Shown here: positions 1-11,041 of the stretch, one piece after another
Position numbering within the stretch: position 1 is the stretch's first letter
Layout of the letters: each line of letters starts with the position of its first letter
From: Eucommia ulmoides
Taxonomy: Eukaryota > Streptophyta > Magnoliopsida > Garryales > Eucommiaceae
Length of the DNA stretch: 64,000 nucleotides
Assembly (NCBI GenBank): GCA_016647705.1
Contig: CM028327.1
Coordinates: 42,906,017 to 42,970,016, forward strand
Direction: 5' to 3'
Notes under the pieces: generated by a model
What the model was told of the DNA's origin: nothing
What the model saw: only the letters and a program-made list of their open reading frames with translations
The model's database searches: none
Made by a program: the position numbers and the translations under genes

Positions 1-1485
1 AAATTCGTCAGCGATTCCAGAAGTACCGGGGGGTTCAAAAGTCAAATATTGGTATCCATTGTCCTTATGATGCTTTGATATATTGTTGCAAGCTAATCAA
101 ACTATCTTTGGTGGTACTTTAGTGATTGATGAAACTGGGTGTAAATATCCCGATTTGCCTATTGTCTGAGTTACTCAATGGTAAAAAGGGAATACAATCA
201 TCTCACGCCAATGATCCCAATGAAGAAACTTTCAAATGTTGCAAGAAGGTCTCAATTTCCAAAGAAAATCAAGTTCATTGATAAGCTCGGCTGTCCCTAA
301 ATCATTGTAAGTTCGATATAAAAAAAAAAAAAGAGAAAAAAAAGAAAAGAAAAAAAAAAAGGAAAAAAAAGAAGAAAATAATAAGAAAAAAGAAAAAAAA
401 GAGAAAAAAAATAAAAGAAAGGAAAAAACGAAAAGTGGGATAACCGAACAAGAAGTATTGGTATAAATGTGGAAGAGATTTGAAGAGGAAAGAAAGATGA
501 TAGATAGATTTGTTCATATTTTCCGCCTCGGTCCAAATTAGCGGCAAATGATATTTTTTGGAATCAGAACTTGATGGATTTGAATGGAATTAGAATTTGA
601 GAAAAGAAACATTGGTCGTGGTCTGAAAATGTATTAGAATCATATTCCTCTACATTCTTGACTCAAGATCTCACAGAAAATCATATCGGGTATTGAAGGT
701 ACTCATTTTAGTAATTTTCGACATTTACCCATTTTTGGACTAAATCAGTTTTGCAGGACTTGAGAAAACACAGAGCATGCAGGAGTATTAGAACCCCAAG
801 CATTGAAGCACCTACTAATTTGAAAGGACAAAAATCCAGTCGAGCAAGCCAAGGAGACCTCGATGAGATATATTGGGCCTTCCCCTGAGTCGAAGGGAAC
901 TAAAAAAAATATTGTCGAATCACCCTGAAGCATGTCAAACTCTCAGTTGAAAAGCGAGACTTCTAAATTCAAAAAAAAAAAAAAAAAATCTCCCGATACT
1001 GTCCTGTGACCCGTGAAAGTCGAGCGCCATTAGTCAAATGACCACAACAAAAAAGGGGGGAATGGAATTGTGAGTCATCAAAGGTAATAACTTTCAGACT
1101 AAGATTTTGTTTTGGAAATGTTTTCATGTGCATTACAGGGATTTCAAGGGGCTTGGAAGCATGGATTTCCCTATCACTAGGACTTTTTACCTTCCAGCTC
1201 AAATTAGAAACTCTTATTGCTGAAATTTCAGAAGCTCCAAATGAGCGTCCAGGTATGTGTTTTGCCCTGAAAAAGGGCGAAAAGTGAACTACGCTAAACT
1301 TGATCCTCGGCATAATACTAAGGTACGCAGGCAATCTATAAATGTTCGGTCATCTGAGAGTTCGGCTGGGGCACATTTATATCTTTGTTCTCTCATTCTG
1401 ACTCAGTCACAAGTGGGGGCATATTTTATACTCTTGAACTTTCTTTAAGCCCCTGGCCAAGAGGGCTGGGGCATGAATAATTTTT

Positions 1486-2012
1486 ATTACTCTAAACGAT
1501 CCTCTAAACAGACACTTGTTCGTCATGAGTCATCATTTTATTACTCTAAACGATCCTCTAAACAGACACTTGTTCGTCATGAGTATCGTCATGAGTCATC
1601 ATTTTATTACTCTAAAACGATCCTCTAAACAGACACTTGTTCGTCATGAGTATCGTCATGAGTCTTTTTTTTATTACTCTAAACAATCCTCTAAACAGAC
1701 ACGTGTTCGTCATGAGTAGCGTTATGAGTCATTTTTTATTACTCTAAACAGACACTTGTTCGTCATGAGTATCGTCATGAGTCATCATTTTATTACTCTA
1801 AACGATCCTCTAAACAGACACTTGTTCGTCATGAGTATCGTCATGAGTCCTTTTTATTACTCTAAACAATCTTCTAAACAGACACATGTTCGTTATGAGT
1901 ATCGTCAGAAGTCATTTTTTTTTACTTTAAACGATCCTCTAAACGGACATTTGTTTATCATGAACATCGTCATGAGTATTCTTTTATTACTCTAAACTTA
2001 CACGTATTCGTC
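1486..2012 (+). repeat. Tandem array, about 54-68 bp per unit, in the retroelement 3' UTR
   Basis: The phrase 'attactctaaacgatcctc' recurs at 1486, 1540, 1606 and 1673, with decayed copies to about 2010, giving roughly eight or nine units. Each unit ends with 'cgtcatgagt' once or twice, so unit length varies by loss of an inner 12-bp step. Known family behaviour: Tat-type elements carry hypervariable tandem repeats just before the 3' LTR, and these can seed satellite DNA. Confidence 0.85.
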
Positions 2013-2148
2013 ATGAATCATTTTATTTTATTTGTTCTATTATTGGAAAATACACTAAAAATAAAAATAAAAAATAAATAAAGATAAAATGGGACGATCA
2101 AAATGACGTGGTCTTTTATATTTGTCAAGCAAGTGGGACTTGCATGAC

Positions 2149-2161
2149 AAAGAGGGGCAGC
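2149..2161 (+). other. Polypurine tract of the Tat-like element
   Basis: The run 'aaagaggggcagc' abuts the first bases of the LTR, 'tgtagacac'. A purine-rich primer site for plus-strand synthesis is expected exactly here if the LTR to its right is a 3' LTR. This is the main reason for calling that LTR the 3' copy. Confidence 0.6.
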
Positions 2162-2444
2162 TGTAGACACGGCATTTTGACCGCTCCGCAAAAAAATATA
2201 CTTTATTTTATAGTTATTTTTTATTTTATTTTTCTATTTATTTTATTTTGATTGTACCATATTTGTGCGGTTTAATACTGCTAAATTAAGTTTTATTAAT
2301 CTCTTAAGTAAATTAAATATTAGTAATTAATTAATTTATTTTTTTGGTTTTGTAGATTTTTCGAAGTGGAATAAAAACGCGTTAATTCGGAACAAAATGG
2401 AGCAGAAACAGACGAGAACGAGAGAGGCCTGGACCGAACGGGGG

Positions 2445-2606
2445 TGGGGGGGGTGCATTAAGGTCGCACGTGCGACCAGCACTGCTGGCCGCATGTGCGG
2501 CCAGCAAGGGGGGGCCAGCCCCCCCTTTTTGGGTGCACCATTTTTGGTGCACCCAAAAGGGGGTGGGTGCACCAAATTTCGGTGCACCCACCCCCTTTTT
2601 CCCCTT
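2445..2606. repeat. GC-rich palindrome cluster inside the LTR
   Basis: Several short perfect or near-perfect hairpins follow one another: 'ccagcactgctgg', 'ctggccgcatgtgcggccag', 'gggggccagccccc', 'gggtgcacc' facing 'ggtgcaccc' twice, all between G- and C-runs. The open reading frames on both strands here are by-products of this composition. The block lies 45 bp upstream of the LTR TATA box. Confidence 0.75.
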
Positions 2607-2649
2607 TTTTCTGCGCGTTTTGTCGAAGGATTGTTTCAAAAATCCTTCC

Positions 2650-2657
2650 TATAAATA
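2650..2657 (+). promoter_or_regulatory. TATA box of the Tat-like LTR
   Basis: TATAAATA followed by 'gagg', within the LTR and downstream of the GC-rich block. The position fits a U3/R promoter. The related solo LTR has the same TATAAATAGA at 22024. Confidence 0.6.
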
Positions 2658-2998
2658 GAGGAAGGATCACAAGAGGGAGAGGAGAAAATTTTGAGGGGAA
2701 GAAATTTTTTGAGAGAAATTTTTGTAAAGGAGAGGAGAAATCTGGAGAAAAATTTTGAAAAAAATAATATTATTTTCATTTTATTGTAATTTTGAAGAAA
2801 AAAAATCTCTCAGAAGGTGGTAAATTTTCATCTGCTGTAAATCTTACTCTTATTTTTTAAAGTTGTTATTATACTAATTTTTTTTTGTAAATTAGATTTT
2901 TTTTTTCTTCTTCCTTTATTATTTATTTATTTATTTATTTATTACTTTTTATTTTCTTTTTATTTATTCATTTATTTTTATTTTTTTTTTAAGTAAAT

Positions 2999-3915
2999 AA
3001 TACGAGGTGAAAATTCCCAACCTTTAATATTGAATGGCTAAAATTTAGAAGGGAATTACTCCCCTCGATGCGTGTGTGCGGGTGTTTTATTTAATTTGTA
3101 TTACATATAATGTGCTAACAATACGAGGTGGAAAATTCTCAACCTTCAATTTGAATGGCTAAAATTTAGAAGGGAATTACTCTCCTCGATGCGTATGTGC
3201 GGGTGTTTTATTTAATTTGTATTAAATATAATGTGCTAACAATACGAGGTGGAAAATTCCCAACCTTCAATTTGAATGGCTAAATTTAAAAGGGAATTAC
3301 TCTCCTCGATGTGTGTGTGCGGGTGTTTTATTTAATTTGTATTAAATATAATGTGCTAACAATACGAGGTGGAAAATTCCCAACCTTCAATTTGAATGGC
3401 TAAATTTAGAAGGGAATTACTCTCCTCGATGCGTGTGTGCGGGTGTTTTATTTAATTTGTATTAAATATAATGTACTAACAATACGAGGTGGAAAATTCT
3501 CAACCTTCAATTTGAATGGCTAAATTTAGAAGGGAATTACTCTCCTCGATGCGTGTGTGCGGGTGTTTTATTTAATTTGTATTAAATATAATGTACTAAC
3601 AATATGAGGTGGAAAATTTCCAACCTTCAATTTGAACGGCATAAATTTAGAAGGGAATTACTCTCCTCGATGCGTGTGTGCGGGTGTTTTATTTAATTTG
3701 TATTAAATATAATGTGCTAACAATACGAGGTGAAAAATTTCCAATCTTCAATTTGAATGGCTAAATTTAGAAGGGAATTACTCTCCTCGATGCGTATGTG
3801 CGGGTGCTTTATTTAATTTGTATTAAATATAATGTGCTAACAATACGAGGTGGAAAATTCCAAACCTTCAATCAGAACGGTCTAGGTTTAGAAGGGATAT
3901 CACTTCCCTCAATGT
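2999..3915 (+). repeat. Tandem array of a 120-bp unit, about eight copies, inside the LTR
   Basis: Units start with 'aatacgaggtg' at about 3000, 3121, 3241, 3361, 3481, 3601, 3722 and 3842, giving periods of 120-121 bp. Each unit contains 'gaagggaattactctcctcg' and 'gtgtgtgcgggtgttttatt'. Middle units differ by only a few bases, while the first and last are more diverged, as expected from unequal exchange in the core. No coding role is visible. Confidence 0.93.
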
Positions 3916-4355
3916 GTGTGTATGTGTATATGTGTATATAAGGAGGATTTAAAAATAAAATAAAAACATTCGGATTTAAATTCTAATTGGACTTAATCGG
4001 ATAAGGTACCGTCTTTGGACGGGCGTCTTGGGGTGCTTGACACCTTCCCCGAGCGTAACTGACCCCCGAACTCTTTAAACGAATCTCTGGTTAGACCATG
4101 TTATTTTTGGAGTCAAATTTTACTTAAGCCATTTTTTTAAAATTATTTTCAAAAAAGAAAAATATGGTGACCTAGCACATCATTTAAACCCAATGCTAGG
4201 TGGCGACTCATTTTTCTAAAACAGGCTTAAGTATATTTTAATGAGAAAATCGACGTTTTTAAAAACCCTTCTCATTTTACCAGCGCCAAGTATATAAACA
4301 TATATCTATCTATATATTTGTTTTTGGTTTTCTCTGGAAAATCGGGGCGCGTTCA

Positions 4356-5743
4356 GGTGGTGTCGGCGAGCGGAGCACAAACAGAAAACATAAAGAGGGA
4401 AAAAAAAAAAGAAGGAAGAAGAAGGAGAAGGAGAAAAAAGAAAGAAAGAAGAATTTGCACAAACCACCCCGATAAGAATTAAAAACCCATTTCGCGGCCC
4501 GTGAACGATTCAAAATGAGTAACGTTTTCCGTTAAGTTTATTTCAGTTTGTTGAATTGAATTCTAACATCAAAATTTTGGAATCGGAATAATAAATTGGG
4601 ACCATGTATATTACTAAATTTTATGCAATTATTTTTAATGAAATAAAAATTACCCGAAATAGTAATTTTCATAAGTAAAATGTGGGAAATGGAAAATTTC
4701 GGAATTTAGGGTCTGCATTGCACGATTTGATTATTTTGCATAAAATATTAATTTAGGCCCTATCATTACTGGGTTCGCAAACGCCAACATCCCGGCAGGC
4801 TTTGGACGGTGCTGTTATTGTAGCACAAGAAGCGAGGTGAGTGTACTGTCTTCATGCCAAACTTTTTTCTGTATATATATATATGATGACATATGTGTTT
4901 GCTTACACTGTACGACTTCATAAATGATATGGATCAAACAAGTTTTTGGGAATTGTGTTGGTTTCTGAAAGAAGGCTTAAAAATAATTTTCGTTAGATAT
5001 GAGTGGATTAAATTTCTCCCCGTAAGGGGTGTGGATTATATTTCTCCCCAAAAGAGGTGTGGATATTTCTTAGGAAGACATTCCTACGAATGTTACGGTA
5101 CCGTTGTAACTCCTGATCGTGAGGTTAAAACGATCACTATGGATAGCCAGTGTGTGTTGTGATGGAGTGGTAGTTTGAGATATGATGTTTATTTATACTA
5201 GGTGATTTATTATTTATCGTGGTGATCAGTATGATATTTATACTAGATGGTTTTGAAATGGAACTTATATATATTGCTTTATTTTCACTACATATATTTT
5301 GAAGACTTTTACAAGCTATGTGACATTTATATGCTTATGCTTGATCCATATTTAAATGATGTATTATTTAGAATGTATTATTATGTAAAAATATTTTTAT
5401 TAAGAAGGCAGTACACTCGCAGGTGAAATAGCTAGGAGTCAGTCCCCTACTGGCACTAAGTAGAGTCCGACAATGGTATAGCGAGGGAGTATTTTGGGAG
5501 GTGCTTCCTGAGGCGAACCTAGGAGATGTTCATTGTTGTTTTTATCTTTTTTTTTTTTTTTTGTTATTAAAAATTCAGGGACAGGTGTATCCCTAGTTAG
5601 AGAAAATGTTTATAGCCTAATTTTGGTGATTGTATAATTATGATTATCTACTGTCGCTTTCTAGTTGGTTTGTTCCTTAAAGGATGTCGTGACGATGTTA
5701 CGCCGGCCCCATAGGTGACGGGTGTCCGGGGTAGAGGGTGACA
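4356..5743 (+). mobile_element. Right part of the chromovirus 5' LTR
   Basis: Nearly collinear with 11983-13316 of the 3' LTR, from 'ggtggtgtcggcgagcgg' to 'gagggtgaca', which directly precedes the PBS. Visible differences include a purine-run length change near 4395-4450 and about 26 extra bases near 5005-5030 compared with the 3' copy. The first roughly 1285 bp of the LTR (3' LTR 10698-11982) is absent, replaced by the Tat-like element. Confidence 0.88.
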
Positions 5744-5747
5744 ATTT

Positions 5748-5759
5748 TGGTATCAGAGC
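5748..5759 (+). other. Primer binding site (initiator tRNA-Met type)
   Basis: 'tggtatcagagc' follows four bases after the LTR end. This is the usual plant tRNA-Met complement used by chromoviruses and many copia elements. Confidence 0.9.
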
Positions 5760-5977
5760 CTAGGTTATAGGTTCTATAGACTTACTAGTGTTTGTAGCGT
5801 AAAGGATCATGAGATAGGAAGATGTATCAATCATCTAGTCTGTAGGGGACTTTAAGATAAGGTGTCAGTGGGTACTTTTGATACTCGCGTAATAGTTAAT
5901 TAACGTATATTAATTACTGTCATTTTTCTGGTTGACCTAGTTAGTCGTTGAATTAAATTTTATGGCTGATAACAGGT

Positions 5978-7120
5978 ATGGAGGGGGGAGATGAAACCTC
6001 TGGGAGTGTAAGACCCCAGGGGCAGGCGGAATCCCCGAGGCAAGTGGAGCCTCAGGAATAGAGAGATAGGGAGTAGGAAAGTTTGCATATTGTGGAATCC
6101 CACACGCAGGGTGATATGTTGCAAGGGAGTTTAGACGCGGTCGAAAAAAATTTGCAGGTCGCTGCCTAGCTGACGGAGCAGCAAACGAGGATTATGGAAA
6201 GTCAAGGGGCCCAAAGTGATACTGCCACATCTCAGGCGGTACGACTGAAGAGGTTCAAGGAGTTAGACCCTCCGGCTTTCACCGGAACGGCGGGTCCGGC
6301 TGATGCGGAGAATTGGATTAGAGGTATGGGTCATGTATTTGAGGCGATGGGAATTGTCGACGATAGTAGAGTTTTCCTTGCCACTTTTCAACTGAGGGAA
6401 GAGGCCGAGCATTGGTGGGAAGAAATGAAAATGTTGATTTTCGGTTCTTGTGAGGAGATCACATGGGGTCGTTTCGTTGCCGTGTTTAACGAGAAATATC
6501 TTCCTGAGTCTTACCGATTCTAGATGGAGGAAGAATTTATCGTGTTGAAACAGGGAAAGATGACAGTTCAGCAGTATGAAGTCAAATTTGATTCTTTATC
6601 CAGTTTTGCCCCTGATCTGGTAAAGACGGAAGAGACGAAATGCAGACGTTTCCAGAAGGGACTTCAGTTAGAGATTCGTTCTAGATTGACAAGCAAGCAG
6701 ATTAAGAATTATGCAGAGTTGGTGAATACGACAAAGCTAGTGGAGAGGGATGTGCAGGAAGCCGTCGAGAGTCGAGAGCAGTTCAAGAAAAGCCGATTTG
6801 AGTCACCGAGCAGATTTTCGGGTGGGACTTCATAAGGGACGGTATCTCGACCGCCAGTTACTCGGGCCTCACCGTTTGGCCAATCAGTCAGAAGTCGTGG
6901 TCCCCGATAATCATACCCCAGGCAACAACAAAGTGCATCGGAAGCTAGTGTGGATCCGCAAAGGTATGGGAGGAGTCAGCCGGTTACTCAAACTGGGAGA
7001 AACAGATGTTATCAGTGTGGAGCACCGGGTCATTTAGCTAGAGATTGTCCTAGGGGAGGACTGATATATTTTCATTGTCATGAGCCGGGTTACATATCTA
7101 CGCATTGTCCGAAACTTGCT
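5978..7120 (+). pseudogene. Chromovirus gag with zinc knuckle (broken)
   Basis: The frame opens at ATG 5978 and stays in one register to the protease. It has in-frame stops at 6059, 6074, 6167, 6521, 6833 and 6908. The retrotransposon Gag core is readable between about 6240 and 6770, with 'LDPPAFTGTAGPADAENW' and 'REEAEHWWEEMK' typical of plant Ty3 gag. A CX2CX4HX4C knuckle (CYQCGAPGHLARDC) lies at about 7007-7048. A second knuckle after it has lost its first cysteine. Gag forms the cytoplasmic virus-like particle. Most stops are one C-to-T or G-to-A step from CAG, CAA, CGA or TGG. Confidence 0.88.
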
Positions 7121-7696
7121 TCTACATTTGTGTCTCCTGCGAGCAGTATGGGTAGTGCGGGTCCTAGTACTGCCCAAGGGCTTGGTAGAGGATTGGCTGA
7201 TAAACCTCCAACGCGAGGCCATGTGTTTGCTACTACGCGACAGGATGCTCATGCTACTCCTGATATGGTCACAGGTATCATATTTTTATATGCTAGAGAT
7301 GCTCATGTACTTATTGAACCCGGTTTTACGCATTCATTTGTTTCAGCAACCTTCATGATGTAAGTAGGCAGATTTCCCATTTCTTTATCATATCGTATTG
7401 TTATTTCTACTCCAGTGGGTGAGTCGGTCTGGATCGATAGTGTGTATAAAGACAGTCTACTTCGGTTTGGTGGTAGAGAGTTATTGGCAGATCTATTACC
7501 CCTGAGTATTCACGATTTCGATATAATACTGGGTATGAATTTGCTATCTAGATATCATGCCACGGTGGACTGTTTCAAGAAAGAAGTGATATTTCGAATC
7601 TCAGGCGAGCCAGAGTTTGTATTTGCTGGAGATAGAATTATCACTCCTGTCAGTTTAATTTTAGTTTTAGAAGCCAGGAAATTATTGAGGAAATGA
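7121..7696 (+). pseudogene. Chromovirus aspartic protease (inactive)
   Basis: In the same frame as gag, the retropepsin-like region carries the loop 'EPGFTHSFVS' at about 7316-7345. The catalytic aspartate of the D-[ST]-G or DPG-type loop is replaced by Glu (codon 7316-7318), and the residue after Gly is Phe. The second conserved stretch 'DIILGMNLLSRYHATVD' is readable near 7520-7570. In-frame stops lie at 7361 and 7694. The domain would cleave the gag-pol polyprotein; both the active-site change and the stops make it non-functional. Confidence 0.82.
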
Positions 7697-9165
7697 TGTT
7701 AGGGATATCTTGCGCATGTGATTGACACCAGTCAGAGAGAAATTTCGGTGGCAAATATTCCAGTAGTCAGAGATTTTTCTGACGTATTTCTGGAAGAATT
7801 GCCAGGGTTGCTCGTAGATAGGGAAATGGAATTCACGATCGAGTTACTTTCAGGCACTACCCCTATATCGATTCCACCTTATCGTATGGAATCTACTGAG
7901 CTGAAGGAGTTGAAAGTGCAGTTGCAAGATTTATTAGATCGTGGGTTTATCAGGCCCAGTGTCTCCCCATGGGGTGCCCCAGTGTTGTTCGTAAAGAAGA
8001 AGGATGGTACGTTGAGAATGTATATTGATTATCGGCAGCTGAATAGGGTGACGGTTCGTAATAAATATCCGTTGCCTAGGATTGATGACTTGTTTGACTA
8101 GCTCCAGAAAGCTAAAGTATTTTCCAAGATAGATCTTCGATTGGGATACCACCAATTGAAAGTCAGAGATAGGGACGTGGCAAAAACGGCATTCTGTACA
8201 AGATATGGACACTATGAATTTCTGGTTATGCCCTTTGGATTGACAAACGCTCCTGCTGCTTTCATGGACTTGATGAACCGTATCTTTCAGCCCTATCTGG
8301 ATCAATTTATTATAGTGTTCATTGATGACATCTTGGTCTATTCTCAAAGTAGAGAAGAGAATGCGAAGCATCTCCAGCTTGTATTGCAGACGTTGCGAGA
8401 GAAGCGGTTATATGCGAAATTTAGTAAATGTGAATTCTGGCTAGATCATATGTTATTTTAGGGTATGTTATTTCAGGAGATGGTATTCATGTAGACCCAA
8501 AGAAAGTTGAAGCTGTTGTTCAGTGGGAAAGACCGAAAAATGTGACTGAAGTTCGAAACCTTCTAGGATTGGCGGGTTATTATCGACGGTTTGTGCAAGG
8601 ATTTTCCGTTATAGCTATACCGTTGACTCGATTGACCCGCAAGGAATCCAAATTTGAGTGGACCGATAAATGTGAGCAGAGTTTCTAGGAGTTGAAGAGT
8701 AGATTGATATCGGCACTAATATTGTCCCTCCCGTCGGAAGGAGGTGGTTTCGTGATTTATAGTGACACGTCACACCAAGGGCTGAGATGTGTTCTAATGC
8801 AGCATGGTCACGTAATTGCATATGCATCCCGACAATTGAAGAACCATGAGCATAATTACCCGACGCACGATTTGGAGTTGGCAGCAATTGTGTTCGCCCT
8901 GAAGATTTGGAGGCACTACCTGTATGGCGAGACATGTAAAATATACACCGACCATCAGAGTTTGAAATACTTGTTTACTCAGAAGGAATTAAATCTGAGG
9001 CAGAGGCGTTTGATGGAGTTGATCAAGGATTATGATTGCACCATCCACTATCATCTGGGAAAGGCTAATGTTGTAGCAGATGCTTTGAGTCGAAAATCGA
9101 CAGATTCGGTCGCACACATTCGAGTCGCGCATGCTAACTTGTATGCAGAGTTGAGATCGTTGTGA
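7697..9165 (+). pseudogene. Chromovirus reverse transcriptase and RNase H (broken)
   Basis: RT runs from about 7770 to 8440 with '[20 protein letters not shown]', '[13 protein letters not shown]', '[12 protein letters not shown]' and the catalytic box FIDD at about 8321-8332. Stops occur at 7700 and 8099. A one-base loss near 8459 moves the frame, and RNase H continues in the new frame (about 8530-9090). There 'YSDTSHQGL', the '[21 protein letters not shown]' region (last two residues vary in the family) and '[10 protein letters not shown]' mark the conserved acidic residues. A further stop lies at 8686 and the segment ends with TGA at 9163. The catalytic residues survive; the reading frame does not. 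Confidence 0.9.
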
Positions 9166-9186
9166 GTTCAGTTAGCGGTTGGTCAG

Positions 9187-10686
9187 ATGGCAGGATTGCT
9201 TTTAACCTTGACTTTGAGGTCGACATTGATTGACCGTATTATTGAAACTCAAAAGTCAGACGTTTTATTGGAGAGGATTCGGGATGAAGTGAAAAATGGT
9301 CACAGAACTGATCATCATATCAGGGACAGTGACGAAGTTTTGATGTGTGGGAATAGGCTGTGTGTGCCTAATGACATCCATTTGAAAAAGGATATCTTGG
9401 AAGAGGCGCATAGCTCAGCGTACGCGATGCATCCGGGGAGCACCAAAGTGTATCGAGATTTGCGTGAGCATTATTGGTGGATCGGAATGAAACAAAAAAT
9501 TACAAAATTTGTTACTAGGTGCCTTGTTTGTCAGCAAGTAAAGATTGAGCATCAACGTCCAGGTGGGTTATTGCAACCTCTACTTATTCCGGAGTGGAAA
9601 TGGGAGCATATCACGATGGATTTCGTTTCAGGATTACCCCGTACTCAAAAGGGGTATAATTCCATCTGGGTGATCGTTGATAGGCTTACCAAGTCCACTC
9701 ATTTTCTGGCTGTAAATACGACATTTTCTCTTGAAAAATATGCCCGATTGAATATCGAAGAGATTGTTAAGTTGCACGGCGCATCGGTTTCTACAGTGTC
9801 GGATAGAGATCCGGGATTTACTTCGAGGTTCTGGCCGAGTCTCCAAACTGCTTTGGGTACCAAGCTGAAATTTAGTACCGCTTTCCATCCTCAGACAGAC
9901 GGTTAATCAGAGCGTACGATACAGACGTTGGAGGATATGTTGAGGGGATGTGTTCTGGATTTTCCTGGTAGCTGGGATGATCATTTGCCGTTAATAGAAT
10001 TTGCCTACAATAACAGCTACCACTCGGCAATCGAGATGGCTCCGTATGAAGCGTTGTATGGTAGGAGATGCAGAACCCCAGTTTGTTGGACTGAGGTGGG
10101 TAAACGTAAATTGTTGATGACGGACATAGCCCGACTGACAGCAGACAAAGTAGAGGTGATTCGAGAAAAATTGAAAATTGCTCAGAGTCGACAGAAGAGT
10201 TATGCAGATAAGCGCCGACGGGAGTTGGAGTTCGAGGTGGGAGATCATGTGTTCTCGCGTATTTCTCCATGGAAAGGCATAATGAGGTTCGTGAAGAAAA
10301 GAAAGATGAGCCCAAGATACATCGGACCATATGAAATCCTAGAACGAGTTGGCACAATAGCGTATAGACTTGCGTTACCACCAGAATTATCTCGACTACA
10401 CGACGTTTTTCATGTATTGATGCTCCGAAAATATGTGATAGACCCTTCTCATATGTTGACTTCGCAACCAATCGAGTTGGAAACAGATTTGACCTACGTT
10501 GAAGAGCCAGTCCAAATCCTAAGCCGTAAAGACCAGGTGTTGCGAACGAAAACGATTCCTTTAATCAAAGTATTGTGGTGTAGTCATGCGGTGGAAGAGA
10601 CGACATGGGAGCGAGAGGAAGAAATGAAGAACAAATACCCGCATTTGTTCGACTCAGGTAAAATTTCGGGACGAAATTTCTTTTAG
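9187..10686 (+). pseudogene. Chromovirus integrase with C-terminal chromodomain (one internal stop)
   Basis: The HHCC zinc-binding region is at about 9405-9545 (HPGSTKVYRD ... CLVCQQVK). The DDE core has Asp in 'MDFVSGL' (about 9617), Asp in 'VSDRDPGF' (about 9800) and Glu in 'SERTIQTLEDM' (about 9910). A TAA at 9904-9906 interrupts the core, where the neighbouring frame continues unchanged, so it is a point mutation of a Gln codon. The GPY-type region follows ('PRYIGPYEILERVG'). Residues such as 'VEETTWEREEEMKNKYPHLF' near 10590-10650 form the chromodomain that targets insertion to heterochromatin. The frame ends at the PPT. Confidence 0.92.
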
Positions 10687-10697
10687 GAGAGAAGAGT
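10685..10697 (+). other. Polypurine tract of the chromovirus
   Basis: 'aggagagaagagt' follows the 'cgggacgaaatttcttt' typical of the gag-pol end in Del/Tekay elements and directly precedes 'tgtaaaacc', the LTR start. Confidence 0.85.
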
Positions 10698-10992
10698 TGT
10701 AAAACCTAAATCGTAAAACGTACGTCATAAATACTTGCATTTAGAGTATTAGAAAATTTTAGGTAAAAATTTTATTGATTAAGAACTCAAATCAAAACTT
10801 AGGGGTCAAATTTGCAAATTTAAAAATATTACTCTCAACTTGGGATGCGAATTGCCAATTAAAAATAAAAAATTGAAAATGTTAGGGATCAAATTACAAT
10901 TTTAGAAACTTATAAATGTTGAATTGAACTAAAAAATAAGACTTTAAGGAATTAGAGGGGGGAAAGAGTAATTTAACAAAAACTTTTTTTAA

Positions 10993-11041
<49 letters not shown>

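Larger units (their letters stand above)
1..2161 (+). mobile_element. 3' non-coding part of a Tat/Ogre-like LTR retrotransposon
   Basis: This stretch lies directly upstream of a polypurine tract and a long LTR, so I read it as the 3' untranslated end of the same element. No gag or pol domain could be recognised. Visible features are A-rich runs around 315-430 and 968-986, 'ggggc'-type spacer text near 1360-1475, and the tandem array at 1486-2012. A long non-coding 3' region with tandem repeats is known for Tat-lineage Ty3/gypsy elements. The element continues off the left edge. The short reading frames here are low complexity and I do not call them genes. Confidence 0.5.
2162..4355 (+). mobile_element. 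3' LTR of the Tat/Ogre-like retrotransposon (2194 bp)
   Basis: The LTR begins TG ('tgtagacac') and ends CA ('gcgcgttca'). Near the end it has phrases common in plant Tat-type LTRs: 'gggtgcttgacacc', 'ttccccgagcgtaactga', 'ggtggcgactc' and a terminal 'cggggcgcgttca'. A TATA box, GC-rich hairpins and an eight-copy 120-bp array lie inside. Immediately after 4355 the sequence becomes the interior of a chromovirus LTR, matching 11983 onward, so this element inserted into that LTR. The expected 5-bp target duplication is 'ggtgg' (4356-4360); its partner lies off the left edge. The exact left boundary is supported only by TG and the PPT. Confidence 0.72.

Noticed and set aside
297-547. Two minus-strand frames rich in Phe
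   Set aside because: They are translations of a long A/G run; no domain, codon pattern or start context supports a gene.
969-1334. Minus-strand frame of 121 codons
   Set aside because: Ends in a homopolymer, has no recognised domain and lies in the non-coding 3' end of an LTR element.
2336-2758. Six overlapping frames on both strands
   Set aside because: They follow from the GC-rich palindromes in the Tat-like LTR, where both strands lack stops.
2999-3915. CRISPR-like regular repeats
   Set aside because: Units are directly tandem without unique spacers, and the DNA is plant nuclear.
4356-5743. Chromovirus 5' LTR truncated by deletion
   Set aside because: The break coincides with the CA end of a complete Tat-like LTR, so a nested insertion explains it better.
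7934-8371. Minus-strand frame of 145 codons over the RT region
   Set aside because: Antisense shadow of the RT domain on the plus strand.
9872-10471. Minus-strand frame of 199 codons over the integrase
   Set aside because: Antisense of a conserved integrase; no similarity of its own seen.
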